From assembly GCF_003999975.1 (NCBI RefSeq), contig NZ_RJAC01000003.1, forward strand, positions 62,001-126,000: a DNA stretch of 64,000 bases, written 5' to 3'. Below the pieces are notes generated by a model. That model ran no database searches and had not been told where the DNA came from. It saw only the letters and a program-made list of their open reading frames with translations. This document shows, one piece after another, positions 16,714 to 25,994 of the stretch. The position numbers and the translations under genes were made by a program. Origin of the DNA: Actinoplanes solisilvae (GTDB lineage: Bacteria; Actinomycetota; Actinomycetes; Mycobacteriales; Micromonosporaceae). Each line of letters starts with the position of its first letter. Positions within the stretch are counted from its first letter, which is position 1.

Positions 16714-17640
16714 ATGACCGACGAATTCGTACCGATCATCGATCTGTCCGGACGGGACACCGAAACCGGCCGCACGACGATCGCCGCCGAGATCCGGCGA
16801 GCGTGTGAGACGTCCGGCTTCTTCACCATCACCGGGCACGGGGTCTCCAAGGACCTGGTCGACCACATGTACACCACGACCAAGGGCTTCTTCACCTTGC
16901 CCGAGGAGCAGAAGGACCGCAGCGCCAACCAGGGCGTCGGCGTGTCCGGGCTGCGCCGTCCCGGCGGCCCGTACGAAGCATTCGCGGCCCACGTGACCGG
17001 TGACCTCAACGAGGAGCAACGCGCGAAACTCGGCGACTACCCGGCCACCTGGAAAGCGGCGAACATCTGGCCCGACGCCAACTTCAAGGCCACCTGGTAC
17101 GACTACCTCGCCGCCATGACCGCGTTGTCGGCCGACATCATGCGGCTGTTCGCGCGGGCCCTCGAACTGAACGAGGACTTCTTCGACCGCAAGTTCGACG
17201 AGCACGTCTCCCTCCTGCTGGCCAACTACTACTACCCCGACCCGAAAGCCGACGAGCTGCGCCGTGACGCCCACACCGACTGGGGCAGCCTGACCGTGCT
17301 CTACGTACAGGACGCCGCCGGCGGGCTGCAGGTGCAGCGCGACGAACAGTGGCTGGATGTCCCCTCGATCCCGGGCAGCTTCGTGGTGAACATCGGTGAC
17401 CTGATGGCGTACTGGACCGGAGGCCGCTGGAAGTCGACGGTGCACCGGGTGGTCAACCCGGCGCCCGAGGACACCTCATCGCGGATCTCCATCCCGTTCT
17501 TCTACCTGCCGAACCACGACACCTCGATCGAGCCGATGAAGCCGTACGCGGCGGGCACCGGCGAGGCCGACCTCGACCGTGTCACGGTCGGTGAGTGGTT
17601 CGCTTGGAAGATGAAGGCGACCTACCAGGCTTCCTCGTAG
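16714..17640 (+). CDS. 2-oxoglutarate/Fe(II) oxygenase (isopenicillin-N-synthase-like)
   Basis: 308 residues, full length for the family. The N-terminal DIOX_N part has SGFFTITGHGV (34-44); the catalytic double-stranded beta-helix supplies the iron ligands H187 and D189 (HTDWGSL) and H244 (STVHRVV), with R257 in RISIPFF for 2-oxoglutarate. Such enzymes hydroxylate, desaturate or cyclise small molecules. As first gene of the biosynthetic set, before the lyase, kinase and PLP genes, it could hydroxylate an amino-acid building block or the finished peptide. Confidence 0.9.
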   Translation: MTDEFVPIIDLSGRDTETGRTTIAAEIRRACETSGFFTITGHGVSKDLVDHMYTTTKGFFTLPEEQKDRSANQGVGVSGLRRPGGPYEAFAAHVTGDLNEEQRAKLGDYPATWKAANIWPDANFKATWYDYLAAMTALSADIMRLFARALELNEDFFDRKFDEHVSLLLANYYYPDPKADELRRDAHTDWGSLTVLYVQDAAGGLQVQRDEQWLDVPSIPGSFVVNIGDLMAYWTGGRWKSTVHRVVNPAPEDTSSRISIPFFYLPNHDTSIEPMKPYAAGTGEADLDRVTVGEWFAWKMKATYQASS

Positions 17641-17811
17641 CGGCGCCCGGCGGGCCGGACCGGCCGTTGGCGACAGCTGCGGCTGTCTCGGCCCGCGCCC
17701 GCCGTCATCGACGGTCGCCGTCAGCGTGCCCGACCCGGTCGCACGCGCTTTCCGGCTGCCCTCCTCCACGAATGAACGGCCTTCGGCAAGGCCTTCACGA
17801 AGGTGAGCGAG

Positions 17812-19314
17812 ATGCCCGAACACGATCTGATGACGCTCGATCCGCTCAGCGGGCGCGTCACCTCGGCACCCAGCGTTCTTCTGCACGACGAAGTCCTCGC
17901 CCCTCAGTTCCGGTACGAGGCCGAGAACTTGCTGCCCTGGTACGTCACCATCGAAAAGGTCCTCGCCTTGGAGTACGGGCGCATGGGGCTGGTGCCCGAG
18001 ACACAGGTCGAACAGATCGGACGCCTGCTGTCGGACGTCACCGCTGACAGCATTCAGGCGGACCCGGCCGGAAATATGTCGGACATCGCCTTCGCGCTGG
18101 AACGTTTCCTCGACGGGCAACTCGACAGCGCCGTCCCCGCCTGGCATCTCGACCGCAGCCGCAACGATCTTCAATCATGTGCGCAACTGCTCTTCGGCCG
18201 GCAGCAACTGATGCACACCGCGGAGCACCTCCTGCGATTCGCCCGGACGGTCCACCGCGTCGCCGCCGATCACCTCGACACCCCGATGCCCGGCTACACC
18301 CACCAGCAGACCGCCCAGATCATCACGCCCGGCTTCTACCTCACCGCCGTCGCCGATCAAGCCATTCACACACTGTCACGGCTGCTCAACACCTATGACG
18401 GCATCGACCTCTGCCCGCTCGGCGCCGGCGCCATGGCCGGACAGGAACTGCCCTGGGACCGCAGCCGTATGGCCGGCCTGCTCGGCTTCCGCGCCGCCGG
18501 CAACCACGCGCTCGCCGCTGTGGCCTCCCGCGGCTGGTCGCTGGAGATCACCGCCGAGCTGTCCATCCTCGGAGTCGCCCTGAGCCGCTTCGCCACCGAC
18601 CTGATGAACTGGGGAAGCAGCGAATACGGATTCATCGACCTGCCCGACGACCTGTCCGGCATCTCGTCGGCGATGCCGCAGAAGAAGAACTACCCCGTCC
18701 TGGAACGGATTCGCGGCAGAACGGCACACCTCAGCGCCTTCCACCTCGACCTCGTCCTCGGGCAACGAAACACGCCGTACTCGAACTCCGTCGAGGTCTC
18801 CAAGGAGGCCGGCACCCACCTGCTGCCGGCCTTCACCGCCACCCGCAGCGTGCTGCTCCTGCTCGCCACGGTCCTGGACAACCTGCACTTCAACCGGGAT
18901 CGGATGCTGGAGGTCTGCGAACGCGACTACCTCGGCGGCTTCACCCTCGCGAACCTGCTGACCCTCGACGAGAACGTGCCGTGGCGTAAAGCTCAGGTCA
19001 TCGCGGGGCAGTACATCGTGGCCGCCATCGGACGGGGACTGCCGCCCCGGGCAACCGCGCCCGACCTGCTGCACGACACCGCCCTGAAGCACGGCTTCAC
19101 CCTCGCCCGACCCGGACGGGCCCTGACCCTCGCCTTCGACGTGCGCGAAAGCCTGCGCCGCAAGCGGTCAGCGGGGTCAACGCACCCGGACGCGGTCCGC
19201 GACCTGCTGGCCGAACACGCCGTCCGCCTCGAGCAACAGCACGCCCAGTGGGAGCAACGCCGGGAACGCGTCCACAACGCACTCGCCGACATCGATCGCC
19301 AGCTCGGTCTCTGA
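17812..19314 (+). CDS. Argininosuccinate-lyase-family enzyme (proposed diaminobutyrate step)
   Basis: 500 residues from ATG 17812 with AAGGTGA six bases upstream (a GTG at 17803 is an alternative). Superfamily landmarks: WHLDRSRNDLQ (111-121), GYTHQQTAQ with His164, and the signature loop GISSAMPQKKN (283-293). Members split a C-N bond of a succinyl adduct to give fumarate. There are no arginine-biosynthesis genes around; instead a threonine-kinase homologue and a PLP synthase follow, as in 2,3-diaminobutyrate modules. Inference: it releases fumarate from an N-(aminobutyryl)-aspartate intermediate to leave 2,3-diaminobutyrate. The 171 bases before it hold only GC-rich dyads and no clear promoter. 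Confidence 0.88.
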   Translation: MPEHDLMTLDPLSGRVTSAPSVLLHDEVLAPQFRYEAENLLPWYVTIEKVLALEYGRMGLVPETQVEQIGRLLSDVTADSIQADPAGNMSDIAFALERFLDGQLDSAVPAWHLDRSRNDLQSCAQLLFGRQQLMHTAEHLLRFARTVHRVAADHLDTPMPGYTHQQTAQIITPGFYLTAVADQAIHTLSRLLNTYDGIDLCPLGAGAMAGQELPWDRSRMAGLLGFRAAGNHALAAVASRGWSLEITAELSILGVALSRFATDLMNWGSSEYGFIDLPDDLSGISSAMPQKKNYPVLERIRGRTAHLSAFHLDLVLGQRNTPYSNSVEVSKEAGTHLLPAFTATRSVLLLLATVLDNLHFNRDRMLEVCERDYLGGFTLANLLTLDENVPWRKAQVIAGQYIVAAIGRGLPPRATAPDLLHDTALKHGFTLARPGRALTLAFDVRESLRRKRSAGSTHPDAVRDLLAEHAVRLEQQHAQWEQRRERVHNALADIDRQLGL

Positions 19315-19349
19315 CCGCTGCGGAGGAACGGCACCAAACGGGGGGACAG

Positions 19350-20330
19350 ATGAACGGATCACGTGAACCGCACCGGCCGACGCGTAACGACCCGGCAGTC
19401 GGAGTCGGCGAGGCCCACGGAACCTTCGGCGAACTGCTCCAGGGAGTGCTCCCGCACAACGATCTCGATTTTCTCGTCACCTTCCCGATCACCCACACCT
19501 CCGTCGCCCATTTCCACCTCGTCGCCGCCCGCCACGACGTCGTGGTCCAACCCGCGCACAAGACCAAATCTCAGCTGCTCGCCCACCGCATCCTGCGAAC
19601 CCACGGCCACCGGGGCGGGGGATCACTGACCATCACCACCAGCCTGCCCGAAGGCAAAGGGCTCGCCAGTTCCTCAGCCGACCTGGTCGCCACCGCCCGC
19701 GCCGTCGGCGACGCGGTGGGCGTACGCCTCAGCGAGAAGGACATCGAGTCTCTCCTGCGCGGCATCGAACCGACCGACGGCGTGATGTATCCCGGAATCG
19801 TCGCCTTCTACCACCGTGAAGTGCGGCTGCTGGAACCGTTGGGGTACCTGCCGCCGCTGACCATCGTCGGCCACGACGCCGGCGGAACAGTGGACACCGT
19901 CGCTTTCAACCGGACGAAGAAGCCACGCAGCGACGGCGACAAACGCGAGTATCAGCAACTGCTCGACGCGCTCACGGGCGCCGTACGCATCGGTGACCTC
20001 CGTGCCGTAGGCGAGATCTCTACCCGAAGCGCCGAGATGAACTCCACCCTGAAACCTCGCCGCCATTTCGGTGATCTGCTGCGCCTGTGCCACGACGTCG
20101 ACGGACTCGGGCTGGTACTGGCCCATAGCGGCACCAACCTCGGCATCCTGCTCCCGGGCGGCGTGGACGAGCACGTTGACGACATTGCCTACATCCGCAA
20201 GTCGTGTGCCGCGTTCCCCGGCACTGTGTCCGTCTACCGCTCGCTGGGCCCGCAGAGTCATCGATCCGAGGGTAGCGAACGACCGGCAACACCCTTCACC
20301 ACTCCTGTCGGAAACCATCCAGGGACGTGA
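19350..20330 (+). CDS. GHMP kinase, PduX/L-threonine kinase-like
   Basis: 326 residues from ATG 19350. Early GEAHGTFGELLQG and the phosphate loop GKGLASSSAD (102-111) are typical of PduX-type L-threonine kinases, as are HDAGGTVDT and the late AHSGTNLGILL motif. It would make O-phospho-L-threonine, which turns the hydroxyl into a leaving group for the downstream PLP enzyme. In cobalamin metabolism the same reaction feeds aminopropanol, but no cobalamin gene is here. The stop overlaps the longest start of the next gene. Confidence 0.87.
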   Translation: MNGSREPHRPTRNDPAVGVGEAHGTFGELLQGVLPHNDLDFLVTFPITHTSVAHFHLVAARHDVVVQPAHKTKSQLLAHRILRTHGHRGGGSLTITTSLPEGKGLASSSADLVATARAVGDAVGVRLSEKDIESLLRGIEPTDGVMYPGIVAFYHREVRLLEPLGYLPPLTIVGHDAGGTVDTVAFNRTKKPRSDGDKREYQQLLDALTGAVRIGDLRAVGEISTRSAEMNSTLKPRRHFGDLLRLCHDVDGLGLVLAHSGTNLGILLPGGVDEHVDDIAYIRKSCAAFPGTVSVYRSLGPQSHRSEGSERPATPFTTPVGNHPGT

Positions 20331-20332
20331 GC

Positions 20333-22621
20333 ATGCTCTTCAACAGCGTGGTCGACACCATCGGACACACCCCGCTGGTCCGTCTGCGTATCGACGGCCC
20401 GCCGGACGTCGGCGTCTACGCGAAGCTCGAACTGCAGAACCTGTTCGGCATGAAGGACCGCGTCGCCCGCACCATGATCCTCGAAGCGAAACGCACCGGC
20501 GCCCTCCGTGACGGCGCACCCATCATCGAGAGCTCGTCGGGCACCATGGCGCTCGGCATCGCTCTGGTCGGCATCGCCCTCGGACACGACGTGCACATCG
20601 TCACCGACCCCCGCATCGACGCGGTCACCCTGGCCAAGCTGCGCGCACTGGGTTGCCACGTCCACGTCGTCGAGGCGATGAGCGGGCAGGGTTGGCAGAG
20701 CGCCCGCCTCGAACTGCTCGACCGGCTGATCTCCGACCTGCCGGGTGCTTTCTGGCCGCAGCAGTACAGCAACCCGGACAATCCTGGCGCCTACCGGCTG
20801 CTCGCCGAGGAGATCGTCGACGACCTGGGGCAGATCGACGTGCTGGTCGGATCGGTCGGCAGCGGCGGATCGCTGTGCGGCACGGCCCGTACCCTGCGGG
20901 AGAAACTGCCGGACCTGACTGTGGTCGGTGTCGACGCCGTCGGAAGCGTGCTCTTCGGGCAGCCGGACCTTCCCGGCCGGCTGCAGAGCGGCCTCGGCAA
21001 CAGCCTGCTGCCAAAGAACCTCGACCGGCGCCTCATCGACGAAGTGCACTGGCTCAACGATGCCGAGGCGTTCGAGTCGACCCGCGCCCTCGCCCGGCAG
21101 CAGCAGATCTTCGCGGGGAACACGTCAGGCTCGGTGTACCGAGTGCTGTGCGACCTCGCCGCCCGTGCCGAGCCCGGCACGCGGATCGTCGGCATCTTCC
21201 CCGACCGTGGTGACCGATACGCCGGCACCATCTACGACGACCCGTACTGGGAGCAGAAGGGCCTGCACGACCTCGCCACCGCCGCTGAACCCCGGACAGT
21301 GGAACCTCGCCGCGTCGTGCACCGATGGTCGCGCACCGCACGGCAGGGCGACGGCACCGACGGACTCGCTCAGCACCTGCTGTTCGTGGAGTCCAACACC
21401 ACCGGGACCGGTATGTTCGCCCTCGAAACCGCGCGACGGCTGGGATTCGACCCTGTCCTGTTGACCAGCCGTCCGAGCCGGTACGTCGGCCTGACAGCGA
21501 CGCGGTGCGAGGTGCTGACCTGCGACACGAACTCGCTGACCGACCTGCGGCGCACCGTCCAGGACCGCTTCCGCCGCGAAGAGATCGCCGGCGTGACCAC
21601 CACCAGCGACTTCTACGTAGGCCTGGCCGCTGAGCTCGCCGCCTGGCTCGGACTGCCGGGCAACCCGGTCGAGGCAGTGGCCGTCTGCCGCGACAAAACG
21701 GCGCTCCGGCGCAGGCTCAACGCGACCAAGGTGTGTCAGCCGAGCTTCGTCGCCGTCACCGAAGTCGAGTCGGTGGCTGCGGCCGTCGCCGTGGTCGGGC
21801 TTCCCTGCGTCGTCAAACCGGCGGACGAGTCCGGCTCGACCAACGTGCTGCTGTGCGCTACCCAGGAGCAGGCCGAAGCGCAGGTGAGCAGGATCCTCGC
21901 TGTCCGGACCAACGCCCGCGGACTGCCGTCGGCCGGCTTCGCGCTGGTCGAGCAGTACCTGCGCGGACCGGAGTTCAGCGTCGAGATGTTCAGCTGGAAA
22001 GGGCAGACGCACTGCATCGGCATCACGGAGAAGAGCGTCACCGGCGCCCCGTTCTTTGTCGAGCACCGCCATGTCTTCCCCGCCGCCCTGTCGGCGGACG
22101 TCCGGGCCGAACTCGAGAACACGGTCCGCCGGGCGGTGGAGGACCTCGGAATCACACTCGGCCCCACCCACACCGAAGTACGGCTCACCGAGGACGGGCC
22201 GGCCATCATCGAGATCAATCCCCGGCTGGCCGGTGGCATGATCCCCGAACTGATCCGGCTGGCGACCGGAACGGACATCCTCGAGCAGCAGCTGCGGGCG
22301 GCCGTGGGCCAACCACCAGGACCGGTCGCCGAACCGATCCACCACGCCGGAATCCAGTTCTTGCTGGCCGAGCACGACGGTGAACTCACCGGGGTCGACG
22401 GGGTCGAACAAGCGCAGGCCGTCGCCGGTGTCGACTGCGTCGTCGTCACAGCCGGGCCCGGAAGGAAGATACGCCCGGCCCGTGACGCCTACGACCGGCT
22501 CGGCTACGTCATCGCGCACGGCGAGACACCCACCCAGGTCACCCGGGCGTGCGCCGACGCGATCGGCCACCTGGACCTGCGGACCCGCGAATCCGCCCAG
22601 CCGGAAGTGGTAGCACAGTGA
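20333..22621 (+). CDS. Fusion of PLP beta-replacement synthase and ATP-grasp ligase
   Basis: 762 residues from ATG 20333, AGGGA seven bases upstream; a GTG at 20327 overlaps the kinase stop. Residues 1-315 are a cysteine-synthase-type fold II PLP domain: Lys41 in FGMKDR, SSSGTMALGIAL (68-79), phosphate loop GSVGSGGS (173-180). Residues about 345-750 are an ATP-grasp domain with CVVKPADESGS, FVEHRHVFP and the metal-binding AIIEINPRLAGGM. Proposed: the PLP part replaces the phosphate of phospho-threonine with the amine of aspartate, giving the lyase substrate. What the ATP-grasp part ligates is unknown; amide-bond formation with an amino acid is the family's usual chemistry. Confidence 0.88.
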   Translation: MLFNSVVDTIGHTPLVRLRIDGPPDVGVYAKLELQNLFGMKDRVARTMILEAKRTGALRDGAPIIESSSGTMALGIALVGIALGHDVHIVTDPRIDAVTLAKLRALGCHVHVVEAMSGQGWQSARLELLDRLISDLPGAFWPQQYSNPDNPGAYRLLAEEIVDDLGQIDVLVGSVGSGGSLCGTARTLREKLPDLTVVGVDAVGSVLFGQPDLPGRLQSGLGNSLLPKNLDRRLIDEVHWLNDAEAFESTRALARQQQIFAGNTSGSVYRVLCDLAARAEPGTRIVGIFPDRGDRYAGTIYDDPYWEQKGLHDLATAAEPRTVEPRRVVHRWSRTARQGDGTDGLAQHLLFVESNTTGTGMFALETARRLGFDPVLLTSRPSRYVGLTATRCEVLTCDTNSLTDLRRTVQDRFRREEIAGVTTTSDFYVGLAAELAAWLGLPGNPVEAVAVCRDKTALRRRLNATKVCQPSFVAVTEVESVAAAVAVVGLPCVVKPADESGSTNVLLCATQEQAEAQVSRILAVRTNARGLPSAGFALVEQYLRGPEFSVEMFSWKGQTHCIGITEKSVTGAPFFVEHRHVFPAALSADVRAELENTVRRAVEDLGITLGPTHTEVRLTEDGPAIIEINPRLAGGMIPELIRLATGTDILEQQLRAAVGQPPGPVAEPIHHAGIQFLLAEHDGELTGVDGVEQAQAVAGVDCVVVTAGPGRKIRPARDAYDRLGYVIAHGETPTQVTRACADAIGHLDLRTRESAQPEVVAQ

Positions 22622-25600
22622 GCGAGCTTCAGGTCCGCCCATCCGCCGCGTTCGCCTCCATCCCCGCCGCCCTGTCACATTGGGCCGACCAACAGCCGGA
22701 CACCGTCGCGTACACCTTCGTGAACGGCGACCTGACCGTCCGACGCCGGGTCACCTATCGAGAACTGGAACGGGCTACGCGCGCGATCGCCGCCCACCTG
22801 CGACATGCCACCCGTCCCGGCGACCGGGTCCTGTTGCTTCTGCCTCCCGGCTCCGACTACCTGGCCGCCTTCCTGGGCTGCCTCTACGCCGGCGTCATCG
22901 CTGTCCCTCTCTACGCACCGCGGCCCGGCGCCAGACTGGACCGTGTCGTGGCGGTCGTACACAGCTGCAGGCCCGCACTGGCGCTCACCACCGACGAACT
23001 CGCCACGACCGTGGGCGAGGCGTTACGAACGGCCGGCGGTCCGCCGGTCCACACCGTCGCGGCCGCCCGCACGGGCGGCCACCCGCTTGCCGGCCGTGCC
23101 GGACCCGACCCCGCAGACGTCGCCTTCCTGCAATACACCTCCGGCTCGACCGGCCGGCCCAAGGGTGTCATGGTCAGCCATCACAACCTCGTGGCGAACG
23201 AGACAGCGATCATCGAGGGCTTCGGTATCAGCTCGAGCGACGTCATCCTGAGCTGGCTGCCCATGTACCACGACATGGGACTCATCGGCACCGGGCTGCT
23301 TCCCCTCTTCTACGGCATACCCGCCGTACTGCTCGACACGTTCTCCTTCATCCACGACCCGATGATCTGGCCGACGGCGATCGGACGCTTCGGCGCCACC
23401 TGCTCCGGCGGACCCAATTTCGCTTACCAACTTCTTGCCGACCGCTACGACCCGGCGCGGCTGACCGGGGTGGACCTCAGCTCCTGGCGGGTCGCGTTCA
23501 ACGGCGCGGAACCGGTCGACGGGCGCACGCTGCGCGCTTTCGCCGCCCGCTATGCCGCTCACGGCTTCGACCAGGACGCCCTTTACCCGTGCTACGGCCT
23601 GGCCGAGGCAACCTTGTTCGTCTGCGGATCCCGACCCGGCGCCGGTTACCGGTCGACCAGATTCCATCGCGGCGCTGTCGAGACCGGACAGCTCCAGCCC
23701 GTCGGCGAGGGCGCGAGCGCTGTCGAGGTCATCTCCTCCGGCAGCCCCACCGCCGGCACCACTGTCATCGTGCGTGGCGAGGACGGCCGGAGCCTGCCTG
23801 ACGGGCATGTCGGCGAGATCTGCGTACAAGGTCCGGGCGTGGCCGGCGGCTACTGGGGTGAACCCGCGATCAGCGAGCGGACCTTCCACGCCCGTATCGC
23901 CGGACAGCCAGGAACGTTCCTGCGCACCGGGGACCTCGGCGCCGTTCACGACGGCCACGTGTACCCAGTGGGACGCAGCAAAGACCTGATCATCATCGGT
24001 GGTCGCAACTTCCACCCGCACGACGTCGAAAGTGTCGCATCACACCTGTCGCCACAGCTTCGGCCCGGCGGTGCGGCCGCGTTCCAACCGGACCCGGGAG
24101 AACGCGACGTCGTCCTGTTGCTGGAGGTCACCCGTGAGGCCGTCGCCGCCCTGCGCTCCGACGCGGACGCAGCCCGCCGGCTTGCCGAATCGGTGCGCCG
24201 GGAGGTCGGCACGCGATGCGACCTCCAGCTCAGCGACGTCGTGTTCGTCTTCCCAGGCGCGCTGCCCAAAACCTCGAGCGGCAAGATCCGTCGAGCCGAA
24301 TGCCGCCGGCGCCACCTCGACGGAACCCTGCGAACGATGCGGCGCCACCGGCCGGAAGCCGCCGCCGACGTCCCGACGCCCACGGCGCGGCAGCAAAGCC
24401 AAGCATCCTTGGCCGGCGCGGTCGGGCGGCTTGCCGGAGCCCACCTCGGATACGAGCTGAGCGGCCAAGATCTGCAACAGTCCCTGGCCGCGCTCGGCAT
24501 GGACTCGCTCAAACTGGTGGCACTCAAGAACAGCGTGGAGCAACTGCTCGGTCGGCCGGTCGAAACACGCCTGTTCTTCGGGGACCGCTCCCTGGCCGAG
24601 ATCGCCGAGCACCTCGCCGTCTCGGACTCACCGACCGAGCCGGCCCGGACGGTTTCCGGTACACGGCCGGGGACGTTCCCCGCTTCCGACGGCCAGGTTC
24701 AACTCGCCTTCCACGACGAGCTCCACCCCGACGACACCGCCAACATCCTGCCGATCGCCGTACGCGTCGCCCGGCGACTCGAGCCCGACCGCTTGCGTAC
24801 GGCGGTCACCGCGGCTGTCGCCCGGCATCCCGCCCTGCGCACCGTTCTGGGCCCGCTGGGCACCGGCACCCAGGTCGTGCACCACAGCCGCCCGCCCGAC
24901 CTGCAGTTTCAGGAGACTGACGTCGAGGACCTGGCGCGGGCCCGGCTTTTCCTCGAAGACGTCGCCTTCCGTCGATTCGCGCTCACCACCGGCCCGCTGG
25001 TCCGCGTCGCCGCCGTCGTCACGCCCACCAGCACCCTGCTGCTGCTGACCTGCCACCACGTGATCGTCGACTACTGGTCGTTGCGGATCGTCATGGCCGA
25101 GATCCTGGCCGATGTGCTGGAAGCTGAACAGGAACCCGGCGATGACCGCCCGAACCGTGCCACCGCCATCGACTGGGCGGACGCTCAGGCCCGAACCGCG
25201 CACCCCGCGTCGGCGAAGCAGGAGCTTGCCGTCCTGGCCCAGCGCTGGCGCCACCTGCGCAACCAACAGCTCTTTCCCTCGGTGCCGGCCCGGCGGCGGC
25301 GCAACCCGGCCGGGATCGTCGACTTCGAGATCGACGCCGCAACCACGAGGGACCTGTACGACCACTCCCGCTCCCGCGCGTACACCCCCTTCGCCGGACT
25401 CGCCGCCGCCTACCTGCGCGCCCTGCACCGGGTTACGGGACACCAGCAGGTCGTCATCGGTACGCCCCATCACGGTCGAAACGACCGGCGCTACGCCGAC
25501 ACAGTCGGCTACCTCGTCAACATGCTGCCCCTGGTCGGCGACTTCCGCGACGGTGACGCCCTCGACGATCTCGCACGGCGTACCTGGCGTGAACTTCACG

Positions 25601-25965
25601 CCGGCCTGGAGACGGCGCATATTCCGCTGTCTCGTCTCATCAGAGAGCTGGCACCGGACCGGCACGGGCAGCATCCGCTGTTCCAGGCGACGCTGACCTT
25701 CCAGCAGTCGGCCGACGGCCGGCTCGACGACGGATTCGCCCTACCGTCCAGCGGCTGCCGCCAGACCTTCGCCGGCGTCGAACTGCAGGCTGTCGATCTG
25801 CCACCCCGCGACGTCGCGTTCGCGATCAGCCTGTACGGCGCCCGTCACCGTGACCGCCTGGTGTTCCGCTGCCAGTACCAGCGAGAACTGGTCGGCCGGC
25901 GCGTCGCGGAGCGGGTGTGCGATCACTTCCGGTCCGGCCTTCGAGATCTGACCGCCCAACCCTGA
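22618..25965 (+). CDS. NRPS loading protein FAAL-ACP-C
   Basis: 1115 residues from GTG 22618 (four-base overlap with the gene before). Residues 1-585 are a fatty-acyl-AMP ligase: LQYTSGSTGRPKG (171-183), SWLPMYHDMGLIG (212-224), Lys556. Then an acyl carrier domain (about 600-670, Ser630 in LGMDSL) and a condensation domain (about 690-1110) with HHVIVDYWS (813-821), where the usual DG is DY but both His and Asp are present. It activates a free fatty acid, loads it on the ACP and passes it to the first amino acid. The same domain order opens the pyoverdine synthetase PvdL and many lipopeptide lines. Confidence 0.93.
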   Translation: MSELQVRPSAAFASIPAALSHWADQQPDTVAYTFVNGDLTVRRRVTYRELERATRAIAAHLRHATRPGDRVLLLLPPGSDYLAAFLGCLYAGVIAVPLYAPRPGARLDRVVAVVHSCRPALALTTDELATTVGEALRTAGGPPVHTVAAARTGGHPLAGRAGPDPADVAFLQYTSGSTGRPKGVMVSHHNLVANETAIIEGFGISSSDVILSWLPMYHDMGLIGTGLLPLFYGIPAVLLDTFSFIHDPMIWPTAIGRFGATCSGGPNFAYQLLADRYDPARLTGVDLSSWRVAFNGAEPVDGRTLRAFAARYAAHGFDQDALYPCYGLAEATLFVCGSRPGAGYRSTRFHRGAVETGQLQPVGEGASAVEVISSGSPTAGTTVIVRGEDGRSLPDGHVGEICVQGPGVAGGYWGEPAISERTFHARIAGQPGTFLRTGDLGAVHDGHVYPVGRSKDLIIIGGRNFHPHDVESVASHLSPQLRPGGAAAFQPDPGERDVVLLLEVTREAVAALRSDADAARRLAESVRREVGTRCDLQLSDVVFVFPGALPKTSSGKIRRAECRRRHLDGTLRTMRRHRPEAAADVPTPTARQQSQASLAGAVGRLAGAHLGYELSGQDLQQSLAALGMDSLKLVALKNSVEQLLGRPVETRLFFGDRSLAEIAEHLAVSDSPTEPARTVSGTRPGTFPASDGQVQLAFHDELHPDDTANILPIAVRVARRLEPDRLRTAVTAAVARHPALRTVLGPLGTGTQVVHHSRPPDLQFQETDVEDLARARLFLEDVAFRRFALTTGPLVRVAAVVTPTSTLLLLTCHHVIVDYWSLRIVMAEILADVLEAEQEPGDDRPNRATAIDWADAQARTAHPASAKQELAVLAQRWRHLRNQQLFPSVPARRRRNPAGIVDFEIDAATTRDLYDHSRSRAYTPFAGLAAAYLRALHRVTGHQQVVIGTPHHGRNDRRYADTVGYLVNMLPLVGDFRDGDALDDLARRTWRELHAGLETAHIPLSRLIRELAPDRHGQHPLFQATLTFQQSADGRLDDGFALPSSGCRQTFAGVELQAVDLPPRDVAFAISLYGARHRDRLVFRCQYQRELVGRRVAERVCDHFRSGLRDLTAQP

Positions 25966-25994
25966 CCCCGAGACGGACCATCTGGAGGTTTGCG

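Noticed and set aside
17641..17811. GC-rich dyads considered as a terminator between oxygenase and lyase genes
   Set aside because: Arms are short and common in this base composition; no T-run, and the genes look functionally linked.
17812..19314. Housekeeping argininosuccinate lyase of arginine biosynthesis
   Set aside because: No arg genes nearby, and the flanking threonine kinase and PLP genes point to a biosynthetic role; a genome check for a second argH would settle it.
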